Positions 1-12,163 of a stretch of DNA of 60,961 bases are shown in pieces. The first letter of the stretch is position 1. Each line of letters opens with the position of its first letter. A program made the translations under genes and the position numbers. The stretch covers positions 1-60,961 of the forward strand of contig JAFISE010000180.1 in the NCBI GenBank assembly GCA_022560025.1. The letters run 5' to 3'. The stretch comes from Stagonosporopsis chrysanthemi. Taxonomy: Eukaryota; Ascomycota; Dothideomycetes; Pleosporales; Didymellaceae. Below the pieces are notes generated by a model that saw only the letters and a program-made list of their open reading frames with translations, did no database searches and was not told the DNA's origin.

Positions 1-726
1 TCAGTTCGCTCCTCAGAACTCGCGTCGTCGTCGGCACTGTTACTTTTTTTTCCCCCTTACACCCCCCCCCCCCCCCCCCCCCGTCTCCAACCCCCCCCCC
101 CCCCCCCCCCCCCAGCGTAAGACCTCCCACCACGCTGAGGTATAGTCCCAGTATCTCATCGCCCTACCTTCCTCCTCCTTTAATTACTAGATGGTTTTTC
201 CAGAGAGTTTGCTAGATGATGTGCCAGATGGTATTCCAGATGATCCAGCAGACGATTCATTAGATGGTTCGTTAGACGGTTCACCAGACGATGTGCAAAG
301 GCGGTTTTCGAAACAGAATGCCGCCTTGATATTGATGCTGATACTAACATTGATACTGGCATTGATACGGACATTGGTACTGGCATTGATACCGACATTG
401 ATACCAGTCCTCACACCGAGCAATATTCAGGCGGGTAGAACGCAGGGCGAGCAGAAGGCGGGAAAGGGGAGAAGGAGAGAAGGGGGGAGCGCAGGGTGTT
501 GAAGCAAAGTGTTGAAGCAAAGTGTTGAAGCAAAGTGTTGAAGCAAAATGTTCAAGTAAAGTGTCAAGGTAAAGTAAAGTCTTAAAGTAGAATAGTTAAA
601 GTAGCGTTCAAGTATAGGAGTGTAATAGTATAATAACGACAGAGATGGCAAGCAGGCAATTAGCGATCAGAAAAGGAAAAAAACCGGCCTATTCTACATT
701 CTATATTCTATCCGCAATCGACAACA
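1..726. repeat. Low-complexity and minisatellite region with no supported gene
   Basis: Two cytosine homopolymers lie at about 63-82 and 90-112. Around 330-415 there are imperfect copies of a TTGATACTGGCA-like unit. At about 495-548 a 13-base unit (GTGTTGAAGCAAA) repeats about four times. The open frames here, including one of 103 codons at 191-502, translate to Asp-rich and Leu/Ile-rich periodic sequence, as expected when a tandem repeat is read through, so I do not call a gene. The segment is the 3' flank of the minus-strand acyltransferase that ends at 727. Confidence 0.7.
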
Positions 727-2320
727 TCAGCGCCTTGCAAACACAGTCCCCGCGCTCCTCTCCTCCCACTGGCGACTGACACTGCCATACTTTGCCTGCC
801 AGGCGAAGAAATACAGCAGGGCGGCAAGCGGCTGGCCGACGAGACAGAAGCTGGCCCAGAAAATCATGTTGCCTGCGGTTTTGCCGTCGATGCCGCGGAC
901 GGACTGAATCACGTCGGTGAGGGCAATGAGGGGGATCTGGACCATCATTCCCGCGAAAGCGACGCCAATGACGTTGTGGGTGGGGACGCCGACGAGGAGC
1001 TCGTGCAGGATGCCGGAGAAGAAGAAGACTGTGATTTGGGCGAGGGGGGGCGGGACGCCGCGGGCGACGAGGGGCGAGTAGACGTGGCGGCGCATGAAGT
1101 TTGTGACGGGCTTGTTCCAGGTGGTCCAGTAGGTGCGGATGGAGGAGACGTTCCACCAGGGCCCGTAGAACTCGCGGTCTGCGAAGCGGAGCAGCTCGGC
1201 GAGGGCGTTGAGCGAGGACTGGAAGAGGGCGAAGAAGCCGCACAGCCAGCAGAAGACGCTGATGGTGGAGAGCTTCATGACGCGCTCGAGGATGGCGGGG
1301 AGGTTGAGGTGGAGGAGCTTGTCGAGCGAGTTTTGGAGCAGCGGGGCGGCGTACTGGGCGCTCGCGATCCACACGACGATGCCGAGGCCGAGGACCTCGA
1401 GGAGGCGGCGGAGCACGAAGCCCCAGCGGATGTGTTGGGTGCGCGGGTAGACGGGCTGGTAGACGAGGGTCGGGGCCCACCAGAAGTAGCACATGTTGTT
1501 GAAGTTGATGTTCTGGGGGTAGGGGCAGGAGCTGTAGAGGTCGGGGAGCGGCTCGGCTTGCTTGGGGTGGAGGTAGGCGTGGCGCAGGTCGCGGTTGGTG
1601 AAGGCGTACGAGGCGCACTTGAGGAAGACGATGACGGCGTGCATCTCGCAGAGGGTGCCGATGCCGGGGTGGTAGATGTCGTAGTAGACGTACTTTGTGG
1701 CAATGACGAGGTTCGAGACGGCGTTGAGGCTGTGGAAGAAGGCCACCGTGTGCCAGGTGGCGTTGAAGCTCTTCAGCGCCGCGGCGTAGTTTTCAGGCGA
1801 GTCGTCGTCGTGCTCCTTGACCATGTTGGCGTGGGCGCGCTTGGCCTGCCACGAGGCGAGCAGTTCGATCAGGTAGGTGACGAACAGGTGGGCGGGGACG
1901 AGCAGGTAGAGCAGCAGGCCGGTGACGACGTCGGAGCGGCGGTAGTCGTGGCAGCTGATGCAGATGAGGACGCCGTACTTTTGCATGTTCACCATCATCA
2001 GGCGCAGGTTGGAGACGACTGCGGGGGTTAGTCGTGAGGCAGCGCACACGGACGGAGTGCATACTCAGCACCAGGATCATGAGGTTGCGGAAGCCGACGA
2101 AGCTGGGCGTGTCGGTCGACTCGTGGCTCAGGCAAGCGATGCGTGCCTCGGAGTGGGTTGCGAAGACATGGCGGTACTTGCTGTCCTTGGTGTGCTTGGT
2201 GTGCTTGGGCGTGGGCGCCGTGCCGCTGCCGCTGCCGTCGACATTGGGGCCCCGCTGTCTGGTGGAATTGGCCTCGTGGGCGTCGGTCCCGGAGGCGGCG
2301 GCCTGGGTGAGAGTGGCCAT
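727..2320 (-). CDS. Diacylglycerol O-acyltransferase, DGAT1/MBOAT type
   Basis: Predicted integral ER membrane enzyme that transfers a fatty acyl group from acyl-CoA to diacylglycerol, the last step of triacylglycerol synthesis. Exons on the minus strand are 2320-2065 and 2018-727, joined across a 46-base intron (donor GTATGC, branch GACTAAC), giving 515 residues, the usual DGAT1 size. Seen: many hydrophobic segments, the acyl-CoA:sterol/DAG acyltransferase motif FYGPWWN followed by WNKPVTNFMRRHVY, and the MBOAT histidine in ILHELLVGVP. The N-terminus to about residue 60 is polar and variable, as in the family. Sterol acyltransferases (ARE1/ARE2) share the fold, but the spacing and wording of the WWN block look more like DGAT1. 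The gene starts 547 bases from the divergent PFS2 gene. Confidence 0.87.
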
Positions 2321-2867
2321 GGCGGGCGGGCGTGGGTGCGCGGCGAGGCGGCGTGTTTATGTGTAGCAATGGCGTGTAGCAATGGCGTGGTGGGAGGGCA
2401 GGATTGCCGTGTGGTGGGCCGAGGCGCTGGAATGCGCGGCGGATCCGTGACTTGGCCAGCAGCTGGCGACGGGGGAGGGGAACGGCGAGCGGCGGCGCGG
2501 GCTGTCCGCATGGCGTGTTGGGACCGCTGAGGGCGTTGGCTGCGAATTGTTGGGGCTGCCCGCAGTGACGAAGCCCAGCGCGTTAGCATGCCTCCTCCGC
2601 ACTGCCAATGCCGCCGTGTGGCTGCACCTGCCACAGTGGCGGTGCGGTGCTCGGAGGTTGTGTGAGCTCCGCAAGACGACCGCGCCGACCGCGACGACCG
2701 CGCCGACCGCGACAACAACGCGCCGCCGTCCTCACACCGCACCCCGCCGTCCGCCCCTCCCCCGGTGAAGACAGCGCCGCCGCCCCCGCGCCCGCCAGTC
2801 CATGGGCGCTGACCTGCTCGTCCTTCCCTCCCCGCGGTGAAGACAGCGCCCCTCCCCCCTCGACAGC
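2321..2867. promoter_or_regulatory. Shared promoter region between DGAT1-type and PFS2 genes
   Basis: A GC-rich 547-base divergent intergenic segment. It holds a direct repeat around the sequence GGTGAAGACAGCGCC (about 2765-2779 and 2836-2850) and a run of CGACCGCG-like units at about 2680-2715. A short duplicated GTGTAGCAATGGC occurs near 2361-2388. No TATA box is obvious. A promoter role for both genes is inferred from position. Confidence 0.5.
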
Positions 2868-4791
2868 ATGGAGCGCGAGCCGTACCAGCACCAGTTCGAC
2901 GGCGCCCCGCGCGCGCGCCCCAAGCGTACGTCGCCCGCGATGCCGCCGCTCCCCTCGACGCCGTGCTGACCCCCGTAGGCGCCGTCACCGACTATGGCGC
3001 GACCACGGTGCAGTGGATGCGCAGCCGCCGCCCGCGCTACAAGAAGGCCGCCATGCGCGAGATGGAGCGCCCCAGCGCCAGCTACATTGTCGACATGGCG
3101 CCGCCCGCCGCCCGCCTCGCCCGCGCCGCCGACTCCATCCCCGCAAAGGCCGTCCACTCGTCGCTCAACAAGGTCAAGCACCCCATCAACGTCGTCAAGT
3201 GGACCCCCGAGGGCCGTCGCCTGCTCACCGGCTCCACCAGCGGCGAGTTCACCCTGTGGAACGGCATGGGCTTCAACTTCGAGACCATCATGCAGGCCCA
3301 CGAGGCCGCCATCCGCTGCGTCGAGTACACCCACACCGACGACTGGCTGCTGTCCGCCGACCAGACGGGCGTCGTCAAGTACTGGCAGACCAACTTCAAC
3401 AACGTCAAGGAGATCCAGGCCCACTCCGAGGCCGTCCGCGGCCTGGCCATGGCCCCCACCGACGCCAAGTTTGTCACCTGCGCCGACGACACCACCCTGA
3501 AGATCTGGGACTTTGCCTCGAGCCAGGAGGAGCTGACCCTGACCGGCCACGGCTGGGAGGTCAAGTCGGTCGACTGGCACCCCCACAAGGGCCTGCTGGT
3601 CTCGGGCTCCAAGGACCACCAGGTCAAGTTCTGGGACCCGCGCACCGCCCGCTGCCTCACCACCCTGCACGGCCACAAGAACCCCATCTCCAAGACCATG
3701 TTCGAGCCCACCCAGGGCAACCTGCTCGCCACGTGCGCCCGCGACCACACCGCCCGCATCTTCGACCTGCGCATGATGCGCGACGTGCTGCTGCTGCGCG
3801 GCCACGAAAAGGACATCATCACCATGGCCTGGCACCCCATGCACAAGAACCTGCTGTCCACGGGCGGCGTCGATGGCAGCATCCACCACTACCTGCTCGA
3901 CGAGCAGAACGCCCCCGCCGGCACACCCCCCACGCTCTCTCCCTACGACTCCACCGACCCGCAAAACGCACCCGCCCAGGCCATCTACCCCGCACACAGC
4001 ATCCCCTACGCCCACGACTTCACCGTGTGGACCCTCGACTGGCACCCGCTCGGCCACATCCTGGCCTCGGGCTCCAACGACCGCGTGACGCGCTTCTGGA
4101 CGCGCCCGCGGCCCGGCGACACCAAGTACCCCGAGGACAGATACCACATCGGCCAAGAAGCCGCCGAGCGCAACGGCACCTTTGACCGCAGCCACGGCCG
4201 CCGCCAGCGCGCAGAGGAAGAAGAGCAGGAAGCCGAGGACGAAGCCGAGGGGCTGGTCGACCAAAAGCTGCCCTCCCGCTCCGCCCCAGGCGTCGGCTCC
4301 CTCCCCTTCCTCCCCCCCGGCCTCAACCTCCCCGGCCTCGCCCCCACAAACCCAGACGGCTCCTCCAGCGCCCTCCCCGGCATCGGCGGCGTCCCACACC
4401 CCATGCCGCCCCTGCCCCCCAGCGCCTCCAACCCCTTCCCCGCAGGGCCCCCGCCGCCCTTCCCCGGCGTCCCCGCAGGCATGGACCCCTCGCGCCTCGC
4501 CCAGCTCCTCCAGAGCGGCGCCATGCCCCCGCCCCCTCCGCTGGCCCACCACGGCGGCCCCCCCTCCTTCCCCCCCGGTCCCCCACCCAACTTCCACTTC
4601 CCCCCCGGCATGCCGCCCGGCTTCCCCCCGCCCGGCTTCCCCCAAGGCGCGCCCCCGGGCTTTCCCGCCCTGCCCCCGGGCTTCCCCCCGCTGCCTAGTG
4701 CGCCCGCCTTTGCGCCCCCGGGCATCCAGATGGCCCCGAATGGCGCCGGCGGGCCTGTGGGCGGGAATCTCAACGGAGGAGGTGGTGTTGG

Positions 4792-4824
<33 letters not shown>

Positions 4825-4921
4825 ACAGAACGCGTGGGAGCGCAAGCGCGCGCCCCTGCCTGACCAGAACGATGCCCTGCAGGCCGAGATGCGGCAGGGG
4901 CGGTATCGCAAGCCGAGGTAG
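2868..4921 (+). CDS. PFS2: Polyadenylation factor subunit PFS2 (WD40, WDR33 family)
   Basis: WD40 scaffold of the cleavage and polyadenylation factor, which recognises the poly(A) signal in nuclear pre-mRNA. Exons 2868-2925 and 2979-4921 (intron 53 bases, GTACGT...CTGAC...TAG) give 666 residues. The start at 2868 gives a sensible family N-terminus leading into DYGATTVQWMRSRRPRY and EMERPSASYIVDM, both typical of Pfs2. About seven WD repeats follow (roughly residues 95-420), with clear blades such as LLSADQTGVVKYW, FVTCADDTTLKIWDF and LVSGSKDHQVKFWDPRT. The C-terminal third is very Pro/Gly-rich, like WDR33 rather than the short yeast protein, and carries an alanine run encoded by GCT/GCA repeats near 4794-4825. 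It ends with a basic ERKRAPLPDQ block and RYRKPR. Confidence 0.95.
4794..4825 (+). repeat. GCT trinucleotide repeat coding for polyalanine
   Basis: A nearly pure GCT run inside the PFS2 coding region, giving about eleven alanines just before the conserved basic C-terminal block. Likely length-polymorphic between isolates; frame is kept because the unit is three bases. Confidence 0.85.
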
Positions 4922-6308
4922 CGGGGATGTTTGGTCGTTGATGGAGACGGAGGGGAATGGGATGGGAGGAGATGGAGGAGAGCAGGGCCTAGGTACGGAA
5001 GTCAGTCGTAGGATATGTAACATGTAACATGTAACATGTAAACATGTAGTATGCAACGCATACTCTACTACATTTGTCCAACCTATAGTGTTTTGTCTTA
5101 CACCATCTTACACTGTTTCTATCTTGTCTTATCCTATTCTATTCTGTCTTGTCATCTGTTTCTATATCTACATATGTATCCTAGCGCTGCTCTACTCGTC
5201 TTAACACGCGCTAGCACTACCTAGTGCTACTTTACTATACTATACTGTACCTCAATCCTGTACTGTACTATATATTAACACTATACTGCACGTTAATACT
5301 GCGCAGGAAGACTTAGCAGCAGCTACGTAGGAGTAGTATATATAGGCTAGTTTCCTAGTAGTGTAAAGTGTAAAGCATATCTTTATGTCATGTGTAGTGT
5401 GTTCACCATCTTGGGCAAAGGTCAACGCGGCGTGATGGGTTTCCATGCACTGGCTGGCCCTCAGTCGTACAATATTCTTTAACGCATTGGAGAATGCGTT
5501 CTCCTATGTCTTACACCGGTCCAATGCCCGACCTCCTGGCTGCTCCTTCGATACAGCCCTATAGCCCATCAGCTCGCCACAGAGCTGGCACTGGTTGGCG
5601 GTCCAACAATCGCATGATCAACGCTGCGTGAAGGCGGTGTCGTATCTGACAGCCGTACACCACTTCTTAGGTACCACGGCTCGCATATCAGCTGTAGGAT
5701 TCACACAATCGAAGCATAGTCCAAGACCGCTATCTCAACACAACCGCGACCAATCCCTTTACCTGCTATTCAAAATCAACATGGTGAATTCAACATAGCT
5801 TGGCTCTGCCCACCATATCGAGCCTGTAATTCCTCTCTGCCACGAACCGCCTGCACAGCAGAGGCCTCGATTCCCTTTCTCCCAACGCTTGCCTTGCCCA
5901 TACCGTGTCCTGGACAGCGATTGTACTCATCGTCCCGTGCGCAAACCCGCCGTCTCACACATGCAACCCACGACCCACACGGCTGATTCAGAAACACGAT
6001 CATTCAAACGGCGTAGCCACTATACTCTTCCCTCAAAGACCGTCCGTGGAGAGAACCAACAACCAGGCGCTACAATCACCACATATCCGTGGATAGTGAT
6101 GGCGAGGGTTTGGTATTCAAGCTGGAGAATAAGACTAGGAGGGCAGGGTTGCGAAGTCTGGATCAATGGATGAGATGGGGCGGTTTTAAAGGCACGTGAG
6201 TGCTGGGCTTGAACGTACGGCGCATGTATTGCTCTAATGAAAGGGCGTGGAGTGGTTGGTTGCTTGCTTGGCATGACGTCCAGAAATGTATTGCCGCTCT
6301 ACAAAGCG
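4922..6308. other. Intergenic region between convergent PFS2 and a Zn2Cys6 gene
   Basis: 1.39 kb between two 3' ends. A 7-base ACATGTA unit is repeated about four times at 5017-5046, and pyrimidine/ACT-rich simple sequence runs from about 5090 to 5290. Short open frames show no recognisable domain or splice structure. I see no gene. Confidence 0.6.
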
Positions 6309-8178
6309 CTATATACGCACATCCCCCAGCTTCAGCTTGTCCGCCCAGTTGACGCGGTACTTGCTCTTCATGTGGGTCATCAGGTCGGCAAGCGACGCAT
6401 TGAGAGCAGCGGAGCTGGGCCACTTCCACGACGACAGCTCAAGCACGTGCACGGTGTTGGAGTAGAGCTGGATCACGTTGCCCTCGTAGATGTCGGGCAT
6501 GTTTTGGATGATGATGGTCCCGGCGCGGTACACCCAGTGCGGTGTCAGAAAGGTGTAGGTGCCGCCTAGGCTTACTACTGCCTCGAGGACGTACCTGCAA
6601 AATTGAGATTAGTAGCTGGTATTGTCACAAGAGCAGATCGAGCTGAGCACGGAGACTCACCATGCACTGCCCCAGCTGGGGTCGAGGAGGAGTACGGTGA
6701 TGTGCAGTGCGATGCGGACGACAGGAAGTAGCTCGCTTTTGTCGTCCAACTGCGGCAGAAGCTTCCGCGCGTTCATTTTCGCCGTTGCGTCGCCGGCGCG
6801 GAATCGATGTTGCAGGCGGAAAAGCGAGCACATGTACTCTGCCGGTCTAGTCTTATCGAAACACAATTCCCAATTCTACGCATGTCAGATAGCGACACAG
6901 GACACTTGCGATTGAGCTCACCGGTTCTGGGAACGTTGCTGGTCGATCGAGCGTCGAAGCGATCTCGTTCTCAATGCTAAAGATGGTCATATGCATGTTG
7001 CGCAGCATATTCGTGTCACTGGGCGTAGATCCCTCTTGCTCAGCTTTCGCCTCGAGGCTGTAGGCAATGCGCGCGGCGAGAGCTATTTGCTGGCCGATAT
7101 TGCCTGACTTCGGGTCGAACAAGCTGTTGACAGCCATCAACAGCACCGCTCGGAGTGTGTCGACGGTTGGCTCGAGGGTAGCCGCCTCCACGTGATCCAT
7201 GGCTTTGTCGTAGAATTTGCCAGCAAGGTTGCGGTATTTCAGACAATTGGCCTGGTAGTGGGCTTGCTTGCCCGATGACTGCCATAGATTTCGGGCGTCT
7301 TGCCGCTTCGCACTGTTGGGAATGACATGGCAGGCAATGGAGTAGATCATGTTGAGCGAGAACGTCTCTATTGGCGTGAGATCAGTGGGAACGTCCAAGT
7401 CAAGGTACCTTTGTGACATGTCGATGATGGGGTAGACTGGCTGCCTGTACTGTGATTAGCACATACCGTGGGAATGGTGACAATCGAAACCATACATGCA
7501 TTCCAGATACTCCTCCACCAACTCATGCAGCTTCTGAGGCGAAGACTTCCATTCAAGAACAAAGTCATCTTCCTCGTCAAAAGGAGAGCGGACGTAGGTC
7601 GACTGCAATCGTGGTGACTTTAAGAGACACGATTCTGAGCCAAGATAACGATAACTGTCTGCCGCAAACGCAAAGTGGTGCTCATACTGCGGCGCGGCAC
7701 CAGGCAGTGTTATGTCGAATCCAGTAGCCGCGTTCGAAGTCGCACTCTGTGGCGTGTCTACTGACGTGGTCGGGGATGTTGAGCTGTGTTGTGCTTCGAG
7801 CTTACGCACGTGATCGACGAGCTTGGATATGTGGCTGCCAAACTGTAAGGCAACGGCCAACAGGCTTTCTGAGCATGCAATACCTGCGAGGGACCAATTC
7901 ACCGCGGCCGTGGTCGTGATATACACATTCAACGCCTGCTTTTGTGCATTGCCTGGTGTTGTTAGCTATGCACGCAGCCGGCGGGATAGAGCAGCAATGA
8001 CCGGCATTTCGGGAGGAGCGTGTCGCAGCCACGGCGGCATTCCCGGCAGCGCTTACATGCAGGCAAACCCTGTTGCGAAGATTAGTTGATGGGCGGGATT
8101 CAAATTAATGAACCATACCTGGATCACAGCGTCCAGATCAAGCGCAGGGGAGGTGCCATGGCCAGCGCTGGAAGACAT
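6309..8178 (-). CDS. Zn2Cys6 transcription factor with fungal-specific TF domain (A)
   Basis: Predicted nuclear DNA-binding regulator. Seven minus-strand exons: 8178-8119, 8069-8002, 7952-7884, 7834-7496, 7444-6922, 6875-6661, 6594-6309. The six introns are 46-66 bases and four of the first five are 49-51; phase closes throughout, giving 519 residues. Seen: a full zinc cluster with Cys25, 28, 35, 42, 45 and 52 (spacing 2-6-6-2-6). Each of introns 1-3 had to be removed to assemble it. It is followed by a linker HGRGELVPRS and a short coiled segment ISKLVDHVRKLEAQ. The middle homology region is recognisable from MQPVYPIIDM onward, with helices typical of the family. Target genes are not visible. 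The intron 2 donor GTCATT is weak. It is transcribed away from the second Zn2Cys6 gene across a 538-base promoter. Confidence 0.88.
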
Positions 8179-8716
8179 TCGCACGGTTGCCTTTTCAAAG
8201 TTGAGACTAGGAACCCCTCATGTGTCAGACCACAGAACAACCGCCATTCAAATGCAGACACAAGGGAGGCGGTAACCGATGCGCGATGAGCTGGAAGGCG
8301 ACAGAATGGGTGATGCGAGATCGAGCGACGCTCTTATCTGGTAAGCGCCGCCTTAACGCAGACGGTGCCAATCGCGGGCGGTCGGCACCCTCACTTGCTT
8401 GCGCACATGCTGCATGGATACCTGCATGCATACTTACAGCCGCTGTACTTTTGCTATGCAAGGATATGTACCCCAGCAGAACTTCAAGCAGAGGCGCAGA
8501 ACCACGTCGACGAACACGCCGAGTCGTTGTTGTGGTATGGCGCGCTAGCCCAGGCTAAAAGCGTGAGGGAATGACTCGGCTGACTCCACGCGGGCGCGGT
8601 CCGCCTTAGTTCTTGAGCCCTGACCTCGAGTTCACCAGAACAACATCACCACAGGCTCCCGAACGCCATGAGCCTTGTGAAGTCTCGTACTAGACGCATA
8701 GCGCCCACGTTGCACA
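8179..8716. promoter_or_regulatory. Shared promoter of two divergent Zn2Cys6 genes
   Basis: A 538-base head-to-head interval. At 8364-8369 and 8384-8389 there is an inverted repeat GGTGCC...GGCACC with 14 bases between arms, and CGG triplets lie in and next to it. Zn2Cys6 proteins usually bind CGG half-sites, so auto- or cross-regulation is conceivable; this is inference from position and motif only. Confidence 0.45.
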
Positions 8717-10796
8717 ATGCAGAAAAATAAAGTGCGCCGCCGTGTGCTCGCATGCGCAAGGTGCAGGAAGAGAAAGCTTGCGGTGCTTACCCACAATGTC
8801 TCAGTCGACAGCCCGCACCCTACTGACGCTCTCGTAGTGCGATTTTAAGGTGCCAGACTGCTCTCGCTGTGTGGCCGCTGGTGTAAGATGTGTTGGCTTT
8901 GATTCTTCCACGGCTTCAACGCTGCCGTATAGGAGCATAGCTGATCATTTGGAAGCTCACATTGCCCGCTTGACGGAAGCACAGAGTTCGCCATCATCGA
9001 GACGCTTTGGCCAACTGTCACCAGCGACCTCATTCACCTCTGATGCGCTTCCTAGCTACTCAGGGCTGGAAAAGTGTACCTTTGCTGATAATCTCGTCAA
9101 TCAGGCCATGGAAGATATCACTCCTCCATTTCTTGGTGTCTCAAAGGCCAGGCCGATCTTACAGTGTGTGGTCAAGGGGACACAGCTACCGTCGAGGAAA
9201 GGACCCGTGGGCTCTACTGACCTCGACGAGAATCACCCAAGATCAATCATCAACCCGCCCACCATAAGTCTGTTTCGCGATCTGATTGCCGACGAGAATG
9301 GAGCCAAGGTCCTCTTTGAGAACTATCTAGAACGGATAATCACACAGTATCCCATCTACCATCGGACCGATGTTACGAAAGCTTTTACTTCCATCTATCC
9401 GCAAAAGGCGTCAAAAGCCGGCGAGGACTGCATCCGCGATCAATACGTCGTGTGCATGATTATGGCCATCTCTCTGAGTACACATGCGCGAAAGAATGTA
9501 GTAAAAGCCAACCAGCAAGCGTTTCAACTCGTCAGATGCGCTATGCAATGGATCCCCAAAGTCGCAACAAACGACATTGCTGGTCTGCAGGCGATACTTC
9601 TTTTGACACAGTACATCTTTTTAAATCCTAGTATGGCGGATCTGTGGCTGTTGACAGCCCTAATCAGTCAGTCGGTCATAGATCTCGGTCTGCACCAGGA
9701 GCTGCCGAACGATGCCCAGATCTCGGATTACGATCGCGACATGCGTCGACGGTTGTTCTGGTGTGCTTGGGAAATGGAGGTCGGAGTCTGCTCCATCTTT
9801 CTGTTTCCTACGAGCCTGCCTATCAAGGGCATCAAAGTCAGGTTTCCGTTGGAGATTGATGATACAGCTATCACCCAACACGGGACCGTTCCTGAAGGCC
9901 GAGTGTCCAAGTTCACGCAACGAATCATATGCAGCTTTCGGCTTATCGAAGCGGAGATTGTCTCCGTCATGTGGCATAATGAGCCTGTACCAGAAGAGTT
10001 CGGTTCATTCGAGGCCTGGGCGCAGGACTGCATCGAGCGCATCCAACAGTGGCAGCGTGAGATATACGCTGCAGCACGCGCAAACCAGGACCCGGGGCTG
10101 TTGGCAAGATGGGAAGAGATGACGCTCTACTCCGACATCGCCGTGCCGTATGTCTTCTTCATGCTCAACCGACCATCGAAACGCCTACCGGTACCCACCA
10201 CAGAGCAACGGATGGTCGCAATGACACACGCTGTCAAGGTTGCCGCCGGCTACTTCAAGCAGTCAGAGGCTGCGCCGGGAAGGATCAAATACGTCTTCCA
10301 CCCATGCCACCATGTGTTTCACTGCGCTATCGTATTTGTAGAAGGCCTGTCGTATTGCAAATCAGAGGTCCTCGCCACATACTCGTGGGAGCAAGTGGAG
10401 GAAACCATGAACGTCTTCGCGGAATGCTTTCGCTCAATCAGCGAGCGCTGGACCTCAGCCACACGGTGCTTGGAAGAGTATGAGAGATCCCTCGCCCCCG
10501 TGAAGAAAGAATACATGGATCTGTACGCTTCAAAGGAGAACATAAAGGCGTTATCGATCATGCCACGAGCCATCAACCCGGCCACATACAGCCCAGGTGT
10601 CAATGATGAGTTGGGCCATGCCAGGGCTGAGGTCGGGGGAGGCTTGTCCTATTGGAACATGTTCAATCCGACCGCTACCTCAGATTCCATCGAGCCGCTC
10701 ACACCGTACGCGCATACAGCTACGCCACGCGACTGGAACACGGAGTTCCAGCTGCACCCAAGCATTGAGCGCATGTACGAAATGGAAACGCAATGA
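8717..10796 (+). CDS. Zn2Cys6 transcription factor with fungal-specific TF domain (B)
   Basis: Predicted nuclear regulator of 674 residues. Exon 1 is 8717-8782 and exon 2 is 8838-10796, joined over a 55-base intron (GTGCTT...CTGAC...TAG). The intron falls inside the zinc cluster: removal gives Cys13, 16, 23, 30, 33 and 40 with exact 2-6-6-2-6 spacing, which fixes both the start codon and the splice. A short helical linker (IADHLEAHIARLTEAQ) follows. The middle homology region covers roughly residues 170-480, including QYPIYHRTDV and the block DMRRRLFWCAWEMEVGV followed by PTSLPIKGI, typical of fungal_trans proteins. The large second exon has no further introns. Its target pathway cannot be read from the sequence. 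Confidence 0.9.
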
Positions 10797-12163
10797 ACGA
10801 CGGCTTGCGATTAAAATCGATTAAATGAGAGACATTCGACAACGCCAGATTGCACAGGACCAAAGGCGAACCGTTATTCACATTGCTCCACAACAGTGCA
10901 AGGATACGCGCCTGCACAGGGAGCACACAAAACACGGCCCTGCAGATCGTCATTATGTCCTGAATTGGTAAGCCACACGTGCTTGCTGCAGCTGGCTATC
11001 GCGCCCAATTCAGCACGTCAGTCCGTGGCTCAGTTTCACAATGGCAATGAATCAATGATTCTCTGCAAGCCAGAGCGCATCCTGCGGCTGGATCCACTTC
11101 CAAAAACGTCAAGCATGTGCCATACTAAGCGCGTATGTACTGCTGCCCAGGTCTGCCCGAGACGAGAGTAGTACAGCAGCCAGATGCAGCCGATGGGGGG
11201 GGATCGCGTGCCTCGCCCACAAGCTCGCGGCGGGAACTGCGGAACAGCTGCCGAGGATCACCGTACAGCGATAATTGGGCTGCAGGATCGTTGGATCGTG
11301 CTTTTACTGGTACACGTTGCTGAGGGTCATGCAGGTCGAAGCGAGAACACCCCTGCAGCGGGATGGAAGCGGATGTTTCCGCAATCACGCGAGTTCTTGG
11401 GGGAGGGGGGTAATGTTATTGCGCAGCAGTGATCAACAGGAGGTTATTGTGGTACGTAGGTACTCTTCAGATGTCGTAGAGGAACTTTCTTGATGGTAGG
11501 AGGGATATCTGGTATTCCTCAAATGTGGCAACCTCGTCAAATCCGTAATGCTAGTGATCCTCCTCACTGGACATGAGGTCTATACCCAGCCATACAAGCA
11601 AGAGACTGAGAAGCGTCCTGTCTGACAGACCATCACGAACAAGTATTCTATACTACAGTGTCTCAAGAAGTACCTTGTCAAGCGTCTAGTTTGAGCTTCA
11701 GGCTTGATCGTGTGGTATAGTTAGAAGTGTCGTATTGTACGATACACATGTGCTTGAAAGCTTGTGATACACGGACTGAGCGCAGTGAGAGAGAGAGGTC
11801 ATCTGCGGGATGGCAGACCAGTTGCAAGATGAAGACAAGATGGGTCCTGGTCTCTGACTCTGACTGATTGCGTCGATCAAGGTAGCAAATTTGGATCTGG
11901 CAAAAACTTTGAATTGGTGCACGTGGTACATGATCTGGACGACAGTCAGGGAATCAGACCAGCGCACAGAAAGCTCACAGATACGTTAGCCTATCCAGGG
12001 CTTGTAGGCCAATTCCTAGTAGGCCTAAAGTGCAATAACTCTGACATGGAAGAACAGCTGGAAATTGAAGCACGCGGAGTTTGTCGCAGAGCTAGGATTC
12101 ACTGGTACTGGAGGTCCAATATCAACTAATGCCCAAGTAATTATTTATCTATTCTTTCTAGCC
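10797..12163. other. Intergenic region, no gene seen
   Basis: 1.37 kb between the 3' end of Zn2Cys6 gene B and the 3' end of the HET gene. Small open frames on both strands lack start context, splice structure or recognisable motifs. Confidence 0.6.

Noticed and set aside
191..502. 103-codon frame on the plus strand
   Set aside because: Its product is periodic Asp-rich then Leu/Ile-rich sequence created by tandem repeats, and the opposite strand is open over the same repeat.
976..2031. 351-codon plus-strand frame opposite the DGAT1-type gene
   Set aside because: Antisense shadow of GC-rich coding sequence; product is Val/Glu/Gly-rich with no domain, while the minus strand has a complete acyltransferase.
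2732..5056. 774-codon minus-strand frame over PFS2
   Set aside because: Antisense shadow of a very GC-rich WD40 gene; low-complexity Gly/Val product.
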